Part shown: piece by piece, positions 34,056 to 42,724 of the stretch | Layout of the letters: every line of letters starts with the position of its first letter | How positions within the stretch are numbered: the first letter of the stretch is position 1 | Source of the DNA: Meiothermus sp. | Lineage (GTDB): Bacteria; Deinococcota; Deinococci; Deinococcales; Thermaceae | Direction: 5' to 3' | DNA: 42,724 bases | NCBI RefSeq assembly: GCF_025060375.1 | Contig: NZ_JANXCG010000045.1 | Span: 1 to 42,724, forward strand | Position numbers and translations under genes: made by a program | The notes under the pieces: model-generated | The model's database searches: none | What the model was told of the DNA's origin: nothing | Seen by the model: the letters and a program-made list of their open reading frames with translations, nothing else

Positions 34056-35322
34056 CTTGGCCTCCCAACGCGTGCACCACCTCTCGGAAGGCCCTGGAGC
34101 GCTCCTTGTAGTCCTTGAACTGGTCAAAAGAGGCAGCCAAGGGGGCCAGGAGCACGCTGCCCTCGGTGATCCGTTCCAGGGCCTCCCGAACAGCTCGTTC
34201 CAGGGCCAGCCGGCCGTTGGGCTCGCGAATCTCCACCACCTCGGCCAGTCCCTGGAAGGCCTGGGCCATGCGGGGCCCGTCCCGACCAATGGCGAGGATG
34301 AGGCCCACCCTGCGCCCCACCACCTCCCGTAGCTCCTCCACAGGGGCCCCTTTGTCTACCCCGCCTAGAACCCAGGCGATGGGGGCGGGCGCGGCTTCCA
34401 GCGCTGAGCGCACCGCGTCTAGGCGGGTGGCGATGGAGTCGTCTATGAAGACGACCCGCCCTATCCGGGCGAACACCTCATAGCGGGCCTCAGGCCAAGG
34501 GGCACTTTGGCCGAAGGGCTTGAGGTTTTCGGGGGTGGGGGCAAACGGCCAGGTGCGCTCAGGTTGTTCCCGCATTGCAATCCGGGCATAGGCCAACGCC
34601 GCCTGTAGGGCTGCATTGAGGTTGGTCTCGCGGGGGTTGGCGGCGGGTTCAAAGGGATAAAGCTGGGCTGGGCTTCCCTGGATGGCCCTGCGGATGCGGG
34701 CGTCTTGCGCGTTGTAGACCAGCGCATCCTGGGGGGTTAGGTTCTGGATGAGCTTGAGCTTGGCCTCGTGGTAGGCCTCCAGGCTTCCGTGCCGGTCCAG
34801 GTGGTCCACCCCCAGCAGGAGAAGCACCGCCACCCGAGGTCGGAAGTACCGGGTGCGCTCGAGCTGGAAGCTGGAGAGCTCGGCGACGGCCACCTCGGCC
34901 TCGTCCACCACGCTTGATAGGGGAGGGTCAATGTTGCCACCCTCCTTTGCATGAAAGCCCAAGGCCCTGAGAAAGTGAGCGGTGAATAGGGTGCAGCTTG
35001 TCTTTCCGGCGGTACCGGTGATGCCGATGAGGGGGGTCGTGGAGTGCCGGTACACCAGCTCGGCCTCCCCGATGACCTCGGCCCCGCCTTCCCGCAGGGC
35101 GGCCAGCCGGGGGTGGTTCAGGGGTACCCCAGGGGCGGCGATGACTTGCTGGTAGTGGCCTGGCCTGGGCTCGGGCTCCAGCTCAAAGCCCATCTCCAAG
35201 GCCCTTCGGGCCTCCTCAGGCTTCAGCGCATCGTCATAGAACCAAGCTGGCATTCCATGCCGCCGCAGGTAGCCCAGCACCCCCAGCCCGCTGCGTCCAA
35301 GGCCGTAGACGAGCCGCTTCAT
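34048..35322 (-). CDS. murD: UDP-N-acetylmuramoylalanine--D-glutamate ligase
   Basis: MurD, 424 aa, adds D-Glu to UDP-MurNAc-L-Ala. N-terminal dinucleotide-like motif VYGLGRSGLGV, the sequence IAAPGVPLNHPRL (typically ISPGIP in MurD), P-loop GITGTAGKTSC (100-110), LLGVDHLDRHGSLEAY, and the C-terminal FIDDSIATRLDAVRSAL and VLGGVDKGAPVEEL. The order fits the family. ATG 35322 sits in an ATGA overlap with the mraY stop and has GGAGG upstream; the 3' end overlaps ftsW by 8 bp. Confidence 0.95.
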   Translation of the reverse strand: MKRLVYGLGRSGLGVLGYLRRHGMPAWFYDDALKPEEARRALEMGFELEPEPRPGHYQQVIAAPGVPLNHPRLAALREGGAEVIGEAELVYRHSTTPLIGITGTAGKTSCTLFTAHFLRALGFHAKEGGNIDPPLSSVVDEAEVAVAELSSFQLERTRYFRPRVAVLLLLGVDHLDRHGSLEAYHEAKLKLIQNLTPQDALVYNAQDARIRRAIQGSPAQLYPFEPAANPRETNLNAALQAALAYARIAMREQPERTWPFAPTPENLKPFGQSAPWPEARYEVFARIGRVVFIDDSIATRLDAVRSALEAAPAPIAWVLGGVDKGAPVEELREVVGRRVGLILAIGRDGPRMAQAFQGLAEVVEIREPNGRLALERAVREALERITEGSVLLAPLAASFDQFKDYKERSRAFREVVHALGGQGG

Positions 35323-36188
35323 CCTTTTCCTCCCCAAAGGTGCGCTGCGAGAGCGGTGGTGAGGGCAGTGACCGCTACGAAACGGAAGACCACCTTGCTC
35401 TCGGACCAGCCCGACAGCTCAAAGTGGTGGTGGAGCGGGCTCATCTTGAGGAGGCGCCTGCCGGTGCGGCGGAAGTAGGCCACCTGAACCACCACCGAGA
35501 GCACCTCCAGCGCTGGGATGAGCGCAGCCAGCGGCAACCACCAGAGCTTCCCCTCCAGGATGAAAAGCCCCGCCACCAAAGCCCCCAGCGCCATGCTTCC
35601 GGTATCCCCCATGAAGACCGTGGCCCGCGGAGCGTTGTACCAAAGGAAGCCCAAAAGCCCCCCCAAGGCGGCCTGGGCGGTGGGCAGCCCCAGGAAGGGC
35701 AGCAGGAGAACCGCCGTTACACTGGCCAGCAGCCCGTCCACCCCGTCCGTGAAGTTGAAGGCATTGCAGGCCGCGATGACGACCAGGGTGATGAGGAGTA
35801 CGTCCAGCGCCGGGTGGGGGGTGTACTGCACCAGCCTTGCGGCCCAGAGGGCGAAGATGAAGCTCATCAGGGCCTGCACGACCAGCTTCTCTCGAGCCCG
35901 CAGGGGCCTCCGCAGCGAACCGGCCAGGTCGTCGGCCAGACCCAACAAGGCCATGCCCAGGACCAGAAGCCAGAGGCCAGCCCACCGGTCGCCCCCCGAC
36001 AGGGCGTACACCGAGGCGGCGGCTAGCAAAAAGGCTACCCCTCCCATGCTGGGGGTGCCGGCCTTGCTTAGGTGGCTTTGGGGGCCCTCCGCCCGCACCC
36101 GCTTTCCGAGGCCCAGGGCCTGCATGAGGGTAATCCAGAGGCCGGTGAAAAACCAGCTCAGGAGGAGGGCAGCGGCCAGGGTGTTCAT
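35319..36188 (-). CDS. mraY: phospho-N-acetylmuramoyl-pentapeptide transferase
   Basis: MraY, 289 aa, integral membrane enzyme that makes lipid I. About ten helices; motifs LSKAGTPSMGGVAFLLA, GLADDLAG (the catalytic Asp pair), CNAFNFTDGVDGLLAS, FLWYNAPRATVFMGDTGSMALGAL and SPLHHHFELSGWSESKVV near the C-terminus. It is somewhat shorter than the 320-360 aa of many MraY proteins. An in-frame TTG lies four codons upstream, but ATG 36188 has GGAG 6 bases before it and forms a 4-bp overlap with the preceding lipoprotein gene. Confidence 0.95.
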   Translation of the reverse strand: MNTLAAALLLSWFFTGLWITLMQALGLGKRVRAEGPQSHLSKAGTPSMGGVAFLLAAASVYALSGGDRWAGLWLLVLGMALLGLADDLAGSLRRPLRAREKLVVQALMSFIFALWAARLVQYTPHPALDVLLITLVVIAACNAFNFTDGVDGLLASVTAVLLLPFLGLPTAQAALGGLLGFLWYNAPRATVFMGDTGSMALGALVAGLFILEGKLWWLPLAALIPALEVLSVVVQVAYFRRTGRRLLKMSPLHHHFELSGWSESKVVFRFVAVTALTTALAAHLWGGKG

Positions 36189-36940
36189 GGTGTGCTCCAA
36201 GGTCGGCTGGGGGCGGCTGGCTCTAGGTTGCGCTGCAGGGCAACCAGGTGGCCTGCCTGCAGGGTGTAAAGGAAGCCCCCGTCGCTTTCCAGGCCCTCAA
36301 AAGCCCCTGGCCGGAAGCCCAGGCGCAGACCCTCTAGGCTTAGGCGGTAGAGACCCTCTGGGTTGAGGACGTAAAGCTCGTCCAGGACCACCGCAGCCTT
36401 GACCCCAGGTGGCAGCGGAACCCGCAGGCCGTCGGGCAGGCGCAGTGCCTCCTGACCAAAGGCGAAGATGTACCGTTCACTGGCCGCCAGGAAGGTGTAG
36501 CGGCCTCCGTGCAGCTGGCGACGCTCAAAGTAGACCCCCCTTTCGTCCAGCCAGTAGACCCCATCGGAGGTGCGCAGGGCGTCCTTGGCCCGGTAGGGCA
36601 GGGTGCCCAGGCCCGGGGCGAAGAGCCGGTCTTCTAGGCCCACCAGGGGGCTGGGCTTGGCCCGCACGAAGGTGGGCACCCCCGGAAGGGGGAAGTTTTC
36701 GCGGATGAAACCACCTTGATAGACGAGGAGCTGGAAGGGGTAGGCCGCCAGCAGCGTCTCGCCACTGCGGGCTACCGCCAGGGGAGGGGCGGGCAGGGCC
36801 AGCTCCAGGCCAACTGCGCGCACAAACCGCCCTTCCACGACACCTCCTTCGATGAGCAGGGGCTGAGAGGGTGGCTGGGTAGACGGTTGGGGTGCGCAGG
36901 CGGCAAGCCCCAAGACGAGCGCCAGCACGCCCCTTCTCAT
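36185..36940 (-). CDS. predicted lipoprotein, 251 aa, inside the division/cell-wall cluster
   Basis: Signal peptide with lipobox LAAC (MRRGVLALVLGLAACAPQ), then a Pro/Ser/Gln linker and about 210 residues of strand-turn repeats (FQLLVYQGGFIRENF, DGVYWLDERGVYFERRQL, ELYVLNPEGLYRLSLEGL) that resemble blades of a beta-propeller. No catalytic motif is visible and I do not recognise a family. Its start overlaps the murF stop by 4 bp (ATGA) and its stop overlaps the mraY start by 4 bp, so it is translated in the same coupled series as the peptidoglycan enzymes. A role outside the cytoplasmic membrane in wall assembly or division is suggested by position only. Confidence 0.82.
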   Translation of the reverse strand: MRRGVLALVLGLAACAPQPSTQPPSQPLLIEGGVVEGRFVRAVGLELALPAPPLAVARSGETLLAAYPFQLLVYQGGFIRENFPLPGVPTFVRAKPSPLVGLEDRLFAPGLGTLPYRAKDALRTSDGVYWLDERGVYFERRQLHGGRYTFLAASERYIFAFGQEALRLPDGLRVPLPPGVKAAVVLDELYVLNPEGLYRLSLEGLRLGFRPGAFEGLESDGGFLYTLQAGHLVALQRNLEPAAPSRPWSTP

Positions 36941-38223
36941 GCTCCCTCCCTGGGCCACAGCTCCAACAGCCGCTCCAACCCCACGCTACGCGAGGCCTTC
37001 AGGTAGACCAGGTCGCCTGGCTGGACGTTCTGCTGGAGGAACTGGATGGCCTCCTCCAGGGTTTCCAGGGCTACTCCCCCCACCTCGGCGGCCTGAGCTC
37101 GAGCGAAGGGACCGATGAAAACCCGGTGGGGGCTTACCTGGGCGGCCCAGTGGGCGGCCTCGAGGTGGTACCGCGGAGCCTCCTCCCCCAGCTCGGCCAT
37201 CTGGCCCAGCACCAACCACTTGCGGCCGCGCTGGGTTTGGAGGAACTCGAGCCCTGCTTTCAGGGAAAGGGGGTTGGCGTTGTAGGCGTCGTTGAGGAAG
37301 CGTATTCCGCCAAGCTCGAGCTGCTGCATTCGTCCAGGAGGGAGCTTTAGCCAGGCTAGCCGCTCGGCGGTTTCCCCCAGGGGCTGGCCCAGCACCTCAG
37401 CCACGGCCAGCGCGGCCAGCGCTCCCAAAACGGCCCCCAACCCTGGATAGGGTAGGCGGACCCGTAGCTCCCCGTAGCGGAACTGGCTGGAGTCCAGGGC
37501 CAGCTCGAGGTCCCGGGCCTGGAAGTCGCCCTCGCCAATGCCATAGGTTTTGAGGCCGGGTATCCTCAGCTGTTCCGCTGCCTGAGCGCTTGCCAGCCGG
37601 ACAGGGCTTGCCCACAGGAGCCAGCTTTCCTCCCGGATGACGTTTTCCAGGCTTCCGAGCCCTTCCAGGTGCTCCGCTCCCAGCGCCGTGAGCACCCCCA
37701 GATTGGGGCGAGCCAGGTAGGTGAGCTCGGCCATCTCCAGCGGTCGGTCAATCCCCAGCTCCACCACGCAGCCCGGAGCCTCCCCCAGGTGCAGGAAAAA
37801 GCGGGCCAGACCCGGTGCGTTGTTCAGGTTGCCTTCCGGTGCAGGCCAGCCTAGGCCCTGGGCTAGGCACTCTTTGGTGGTGGTCTTGCCCGAGCTGCCC
37901 CCCACCGCGACCACCGTACCCCCAAAGCGATCCCGCAGGGCCCGGCCCAGGACCAGAAGAGCTCGCTCAGGGTGGCGCACCTGCACTGCTCCGGGGTGCC
38001 CCTGGTCGGTGACCACGAAGGGCGCGCCCTTGGCCAGCGCCTCATGGGCAAAATCCCGCCCGTGGGCCTTGCTGCCCGGAAGGGCAAAAAAGGCTACTCC
38101 AGGACCGACCTGGCGTGAATCCCAGTGCAGGTCGTGGGCGGCCCTTACCCCGGGGTATGCCTTGCCGCCGGTGAGCTGGGCCACCCATTCCGGTCTGAGT
38201 TCTCCGCCTGTCCTTCCCTTCAT
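36937..38223 (-). CDS. murF: UDP-N-acetylmuramoyl-tripeptide--D-alanyl-D-alanine ligase
   Basis: MurF, 428 aa, adds D-Ala-D-Ala to the UDP-MurNAc-tripeptide. N-terminal domain with DSRQVGPGVAFFAL (substrate uracil site), P-loop VGGSSGKTTTK (107-117), VELGIDRPLEMAELTYLARP, and C-terminal NDAYNANPLSLKAGLEFL and LGQMAELGEEAPRYH. These separate it from MurE, which is not in this cluster. ATG 38223 has only a weak AAGG site; there is a 40-bp gap after ftsI, one of the few gaps in the cluster, with a small CTTA/TAAG hairpin. The 3' end overlaps the lipoprotein gene. Confidence 0.94.
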   Translation of the reverse strand: MKGRTGGELRPEWVAQLTGGKAYPGVRAAHDLHWDSRQVGPGVAFFALPGSKAHGRDFAHEALAKGAPFVVTDQGHPGAVQVRHPERALLVLGRALRDRFGGTVVAVGGSSGKTTTKECLAQGLGWPAPEGNLNNAPGLARFFLHLGEAPGCVVELGIDRPLEMAELTYLARPNLGVLTALGAEHLEGLGSLENVIREESWLLWASPVRLASAQAAEQLRIPGLKTYGIGEGDFQARDLELALDSSQFRYGELRVRLPYPGLGAVLGALAALAVAEVLGQPLGETAERLAWLKLPPGRMQQLELGGIRFLNDAYNANPLSLKAGLEFLQTQRGRKWLVLGQMAELGEEAPRYHLEAAHWAAQVSPHRVFIGPFARAQAAEVGGVALETLEEAIQFLQQNVQPGDLVYLKASRSVGLERLLELWPREGA

Positions 38224-38263
38224 AGCCTTATGAGTAAGGAGCTCAAGTTACACAAAACACACA

Positions 38264-39660
38264 TCAGCGTACCAGTCTACCCCCAGGGGATGAGAGCTCC
38301 AACTGCGGTGGAATGCCCCACAGGGCCAGCAAGCCGGCGGCGATTTCCCGATAGATGGGGGCCGCCACCTGAGCGCCGTGGATGCGCCCGGCCTGGGGAT
38401 GGAAGAGGACCACCACCACGGTAGCCCTGGGCCTTTCGGCGGGCACGAATCCGGCGAAAAGCGCGGTGTAGACCTCGTTGCTGTAGCGGCCATTCACCAC
38501 CACCTGCGCGGTTCCGGTTTTCCCCGCCAGGGTGTACCCGGCCAGCCGGGCATTTTCGGTCATTCCCCGCGCCAGCGCTCTCCGGATGTCCTGGGCCACC
38601 TCAGGCCGGAAGACCCGTTCACTCCTACCAGGACTGCCATCGAAGAGGAGCGGTTGCCGGTAGGTGCCATCGGCGGCCAGGGTGTTGTAGGCGGCCGCTA
38701 AGTGCAGTGGGGTGATCAGGAAGCCCTGTCCGAAGGTGGCGTTGGCGTACTCCGCGGGGCCCCAACGGGCCAGCGGACGGAACAGGGGTGAGGCCACCTG
38801 CACGGCCACGGCCGGATGGGGAGGGGGCAGCAAGGCTTTGTCCATAAGGTGCAGCCGCTCAAAGTAGCGGTAGAGGGTTGCCCTGGGAAGCCGCTCGGCC
38901 AAAGTGGTGATGCCCACGTTGGAGGAGTACCTGAGCACCTCGGCCAGGGTGAGCGTCTCTGGGTGTTTGACCGCGTCGTTGATGGTCCATCCAGCCACCC
39001 GGCGGCTCATGGGGGCGTAGACCCGGGTTCCTAGCTGGGCTACCCCCTCTTCCAGGAGCACCGCGGCAGTGAGGGACTTTACGGTGGAGCCTGGTTCTAT
39101 GGCCTGGGTAAAGGCGTGGTTGCGCCAGGAGAGGTCTTCCTGGGCGCCTTTGCGGGGTGCGGCAGGGTCAAAGGGGGGGGCGTTGGCCACGGCCAGAAGG
39201 CGGCCGGTCCGGGCCTCCATGACCAGGGCGGCTCCCCAGTCGGCGCGTGCGGACTGGGCGCCTCGCCAAAGGGCCCTCTCGGCGATGGCCTGGACTTGCG
39301 GTTGAATGGTGAGGCGCAGGCTTTGCCCTTGGGACAGGAGCGGTTCTAGGTCCAGCTCGAGCCCCGCCAAGCCCCTTCCGTTGGCCCGCTCACCAAACCC
39401 CAGGAGCTGGGTAGCGGAAAGCCCCAGCGGGTAGAGCCGAGGTTCCTCAGGGGTGCTCAGGGCCAGTGGGGTGCCATCGGCGGCTTCGAGCCGACCCCGT
39501 AGGGGTGAGGCCGAAGGGGATGGTTGCAGCGAGAGCCCGGGGGCGTTGTGCCACAGCAGGTAAAAACCATAGGCCAGGCTCAGCGCAAAGGCCAAAAAGG
39601 CCATTAGCACCGCCCAGCCTCGGCTTAGAGCGGCGCTTTGCTGTGGTCTTTCCAGCGGCC

Positions 39661-39664
<4 letters not shown>
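38264..39664 (-). CDS. ftsI: penicillin-binding protein FtsI (division transpeptidase)
   Basis: Class B PBP, 466 aa, shorter than the typical 550-600. An N-terminal membrane helix (about 16-36) leads to a reduced pedestal region and the transpeptidase domain. Active-site motifs: S193-T-V-K (PGSTVKS), S-S-N (247-249, YSSNVGI) and KTGT (382-385). Cross-links peptides in septal wall together with FtsW. GTG start in a GTGA overlap with the ftsL stop. Its shortness comes mainly from the pedestal; all catalytic residues are intact. Confidence 0.94.
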
Positions 39665-40802
<1,138 letters not shown>

Positions 40803-41237
40803 CTATCCAATCAGGCCGCGCAGGGCCTCGGGGGTGGTGGGGTTCTCCAGGAACTTGTTGATGCTCTCCCACCAGCGCTGCTCGCTCCAGAGCTCCAGAC
40901 GGGTGGGGGCTCCCGCCACCACCGCCTCTCCGGTTTCTTCGAGGCCTGCAAACTTGCGCAGGGTGGGGGGGATGGTGATACGGGAGGCGTTGTCCATCTG
41001 GGTCTTGTGGGCGCCGGAGTATAGGAAGCGCACCAAAAGCTGGGCCGGTCGGTCAATGAGGGGAACGTTTTGAAGCTGCCGTTCGATGTTGCTCCAGGTA
41101 TGCAAGGGGTAGAGGTACAAGCAGCCCTCGAGCCCCCGGGTGATGACCACCCCATCCTCGATGAACGAGCGAAAAGGGGGAGGGATGACTACCCGGCCCT
41201 TTTCATCGAGGCTGTACTGGTATTCACCGAAAGGCAT
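40803..41237 (-). CDS. mraZ: transcriptional regulator MraZ
   Basis: MraZ, 144 aa, AbrB-like DNA-binding protein that controls the division cluster. Two swapped-hairpin repeats are visible: FGEYQYSLDEKGRVVIPPPFR at the N-terminus and GAHKTQMDNASRITIPPTLRKFAGL in the second half, with the DxKGR / DxxxR signatures. It forms ring-shaped oligomers that bind series of GTGGG repeats, and such repeats lie 79-134 bp upstream of its start. ATG 41237 has a GAGGAG site. It is the first gene of the cluster. Confidence 0.96.
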   Translation of the reverse strand: MPFGEYQYSLDEKGRVVIPPPFRSFIEDGVVITRGLEGCLYLYPLHTWSNIERQLQNVPLIDRPAQLLVRFLYSGAHKTQMDNASRITIPPTLRKFAGLEETGEAVVAGAPTRLELWSEQRWWESINKFLENPTTPEALRGLIG

Positions 41238-41315
41238 CCCGCTGGCTCCTCACCTATATCCTTGGCGCCCCAACGGGCTGTTCCCACTCGAGGTGCCGCT
41301 CTGGAGGGTAATGTA

Positions 41316-41371
41316 CCACGTTTTTCCCACTTTTTACCACTGAGCCCCACTTAACTCCCACTTTTTCCCAC
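41316..41371 (-). promoter_or_regulatory. MraZ operator array: six GTGG(G) boxes at 10-11 bp spacing
   Basis: On the minus strand GTGG/GTGGG boxes lie at 41371-41367, 41361-41357, 41350-41346, 41340-41336 (GTGGT), 41330-41326 and 41319-41316, one helical turn apart. Known MraZ operators are three or four such repeats. Further boxes are at 41402-41398 and 41287-41283, and one in opposite orientation at 41386-41390. A promoter is likely within or just downstream (TACATT near 41314), but no firm -35 was found. A CTCCCG/CGGGAG hairpin lies at 41425-41442. Confidence 0.8.
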
Positions 41372-41532
41372 CTCCAGGGTGCCAAGTGGGCCGGTTTCCC
41401 ACTGCACTGCTACGAGATCGTTTCCTCCCGACCACGCGGGAGCAGCCTCAGGGAGGCCATCCCCTAAGGGGGTTGGGGGACCATTGAGCACCGCTACGGG
41501 TCTGTTCGGGCCTCTCCACCCGGGCTGGGCTC

Positions 41533-41643
41533 ATGCACAGCCTGGTCTGGCCCTTTCAAGCACTATGCCCTCAAAGACTGGTGGTCTTCGACGAGCCCTA
41601 CCGCATAGGCTGCTATAACCCCGCCGCCGGGGAGGAGGAGTAG
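41533..41643 (+). pseudogene. 5' fragment of an interrupted gene, ended by in-frame TAG
   Basis: An ATG at 41533 opens a 36-codon frame (in-frame upstream stop at 41485-41487) that reads VVFDEPYRIGCYNPAAGEEE and stops at TAG 41641-41643. The same frame then stays open, with the same GC-rich third positions, through 36 codons without any start codon into the reading frame at 41752. The two parts therefore look like one gene with a nonsense codon. No Shine-Dalgarno site precedes 41533, so the true start may differ or be lost. A sequencing error at the TAG is possible. Confidence 0.5.
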
Positions 41644-41751
41644 CGCCGCGACCCTAGACCATGCCCCCAGGAGGGGTTTGGCTGGGCTCCCACGGCTGAG
41701 GAGTGGAGCCCGAGCCCCCAGGACTACGATCCCGCCCTGTGGCGGGCCTTT

Positions 41752-42495
41752 GTGACCGCCCTGCCCCAGACCCACCTGCGCTGTTTGGCGGAGGGCGGGG
41801 GAGAGCTTTGGGCCGCGGGGACGATGGGCCAGGCCCCCTTCAACCGGCGGGTGCAGAGCATGCCCCCGGAGGAGCGCTTTCTCCAGGACATCTCGCGGGC
41901 CAGCTCCTTGGAAATCCACCTCCGCAGGCGCTTTCTGGAGAAGCAGCTTGAGGCCACCACCCCGGAGGCTTACAAACGCCCTTGCCAGGAAACAGCCCTC
42001 TCCCCTGCTCTTCTGGCCTACCGGTGGAACCAGGGGCCCGTGTTGGCGGCCCTTCTTCCCGTGGAGTGGGCCGTGCCTGAGCCCCTGGGCGGCCCAAAAT
42101 TGCGGGGATACTGGCTCGTGGTATACTCCCTGGAGCGGAACCGTGGTCACGGGATACGCTGCAAGCGGGTTGTCCTGCCTAAAGGTCCCTTGGAGCGAGG
42201 TGGTATGGTTCAGAAAACCCCCCTGGCTTCCCTCCCTTCCCTCTCTTCCCTAGAGCTGGCCCGCTGGAGGTGGAGAGAGGTGAAGCGCTTCCTGGAGCGG
42301 CCGGAGGCCTACAATCCCGACGAGGCCCTGGTTCTTGTGGAGGAGTTTCCCCTTCTTGAGGAACATCTGCGGGATCTGTACGCCGAAGATCCCGAGCCTG
42401 CTCTGGCCCTAGCCCAGGAGATCTTTGCCGAGCGGGAGCGCCTCCTGGCCCAGGGCATCCGCCTCCCCGAGACGCCGGAAGCCCTGTTGAGCTGA
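41752..42495 (+). CDS. hypothetical protein, 247 aa, probable 3' part of an interrupted gene
   Basis: I do not recognise the family. The protein is soluble, without signal peptide or membrane segment, rich in Leu, Glu and Arg; the C-terminal third is helical and acidic (LVEEFPLLEEHLRDLYAEDPEPALALAQEIF). The first possible start is GTG 41752, which has no Shine-Dalgarno site. The same frame is open back to the TAG at 41641, and that upstream part (FGWAPTAEEWSPSPQDYDPALWRAF) has the same codon character, so the coding region is very probably longer than this call. The antisense frame at 41563-42150 is a shadow. Nearest neighbours give no clue to function. Confidence 0.65.
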   Translation: MTALPQTHLRCLAEGGGELWAAGTMGQAPFNRRVQSMPPEERFLQDISRASSLEIHLRRRFLEKQLEATTPEAYKRPCQETALSPALLAYRWNQGPVLAALLPVEWAVPEPLGGPKLRGYWLVVYSLERNRGHGIRCKRVVLPKGPLERGGMVQKTPLASLPSLSSLELARWRWREVKRFLERPEAYNPDEALVLVEEFPLLEEHLRDLYAEDPEPALALAQEIFAERERLLAQGIRLPETPEALLS

Positions 42496-42667
42496 GTCCT
42501 TCCCCCGGACCGGGAGGTAATTGAAGATCAAGCCCGTGAATCAGCCGAGCCCTCTTTGGGTTAGCGGTGAAGTGCGCAGCGGCGAACGCCTTACGCGGTA
42601 ACGCCTACACAGCGCGCCCAGACGTTCTTGGTCTACCCGCAACACCTTCTATTGTGCGGGTCCACAG
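42496..42667. other. non-coding stretch with hairpins between two convergent genes
   Basis: No coding sequence is seen. GGCG-AA-CGCC (near 42572-42581), TTAC-GCG-GTAA (near 42582-42592) and the 7-bp repeat ACCCGCA (42635-42641) / TGCGGGT (42655-42661) are inverted repeats. The last lies 6 bp after the stop of the minus-strand gene at the edge and could end its transcript, though no T run follows. Confidence 0.35.
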
Positions 42668-42724
42668 CTACAACCCGGCCAGATGGTGCCGCTTGGCCTC
42701 GCGGTGGTACATGAAGCTCAGGTA
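42668..42724 (-). CDS. C-terminal end of an unidentified protein (5' part outside window)
   Basis: The last 18 codons of a minus-strand frame, YLSFMYHREAKRHHLAGL, end in TAG (42670-42668). Nearly every codon ends in G or C, which fits a real gene in this genome; the other two minus frames do not show this. The fragment is too short to name. It runs off the right edge and converges on the gene ending at 42495. Confidence 0.45.
   Translation of the reverse strand, partial: YLSFMYHREAKRHHLAGL

Noticed and set aside
41563-42150. A 195-codon minus-strand frame
   Set aside because: It is antisense to the plus-strand gene at 41752-42495, which has the better codon bias and a more protein-like sequence.
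42607-42724. Remnant of an IS200/IS605 tnpB on the minus strand
   Set aside because: One minus frame reads VVAVDPHNRRCCG, vaguely like the tnpB zinc region, but it is broken by stops and has poor codon bias compared with the frame ending at 42668.

Overview
The window is high-GC DNA with strongly GC-biased third codon positions. It looks like a chromosomal segment of a Thermaceae bacterium (Deinococcus-Thermus phylum), perhaps Meiothermus or a close relative. The evidence is a four-gene bc-complex operon in the fbcC-fbcD-fbcF-fbcB layout known from Thermus thermophilus, a dnaK-grpE-dnaJ cluster whose DnaJ lacks the cysteine-rich zinc domain, a RuvC with the Thermus-type His in its active site, and a compact mraZ-to-ftsZ cluster. 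The genus assignment is inference. No rRNA, tRNA, CRISPR array, phage or intact insertion sequence was recognised.

Layout. (1) 1-3984, plus: a cobalamin salvage operon with the end of a BtuD-like ABC ATPase, an unknown 111-aa protein, cobC, cobU, cobT, a small cysteine-rich DUF5522-type protein and cobS, mostly overlapping or abutting. (2) 4073-7404, minus: the respiratory bc complex with a clear terminator and a leader that can form two mutually exclusive hairpins. (3) 7485-10163, minus: a sugar-phosphate-isomerase-like protein and the FtsH protease. (4) 10164-13759: a divergent control region with a HspR/HAIR-like site, then dnaK-grpE-dnaJ. (5) 13811-20958: a Tat-dependent TRAP binding protein, surE, a family 2 glycosyltransferase, and an iron-type ABC importer (binding protein, fused permease, ATPase) with a CbiM-like metal permease gene inside the set. 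(6) 21035-24176: infC with an unusual ATC start, convergent with clpA, which follows clpS.

(7) 24213-41237, minus: reading from the right, mraZ, rsmH, ftsL, ftsI, murF, an unknown lipoprotein gene, mraY, murD, ftsW, murG, murC, murB, ftsQ, ftsA and ftsZ, then ruvC, an outer-membrane beta-barrel protein and a second lipoprotein. Most junctions from rsmH to ftsA are 4-bp stop/start overlaps, so the set is probably translationally coupled. It is headed by a long array of MraZ-type operator repeats. murE is not in the cluster. (8) 41488-42724: a plus-strand gene of unknown function split by an in-frame TAG, a non-coding stretch with hairpins, and the last codons of a minus-strand gene that leaves the window.

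Points most worth a second look are the lipoprotein gene co-translated with murF and mraY, the CbiM-like gene inside an iron-type importer, the bc-complex cytochrome c with a cytoplasmic Ig-like domain, the fbc leader switch, the infC ATC start, the leaderless-looking clpS and outer-membrane protein genes, and a window-wide excess of the palindrome CTCGAG that appears even where it forces the Arg codon CGA.
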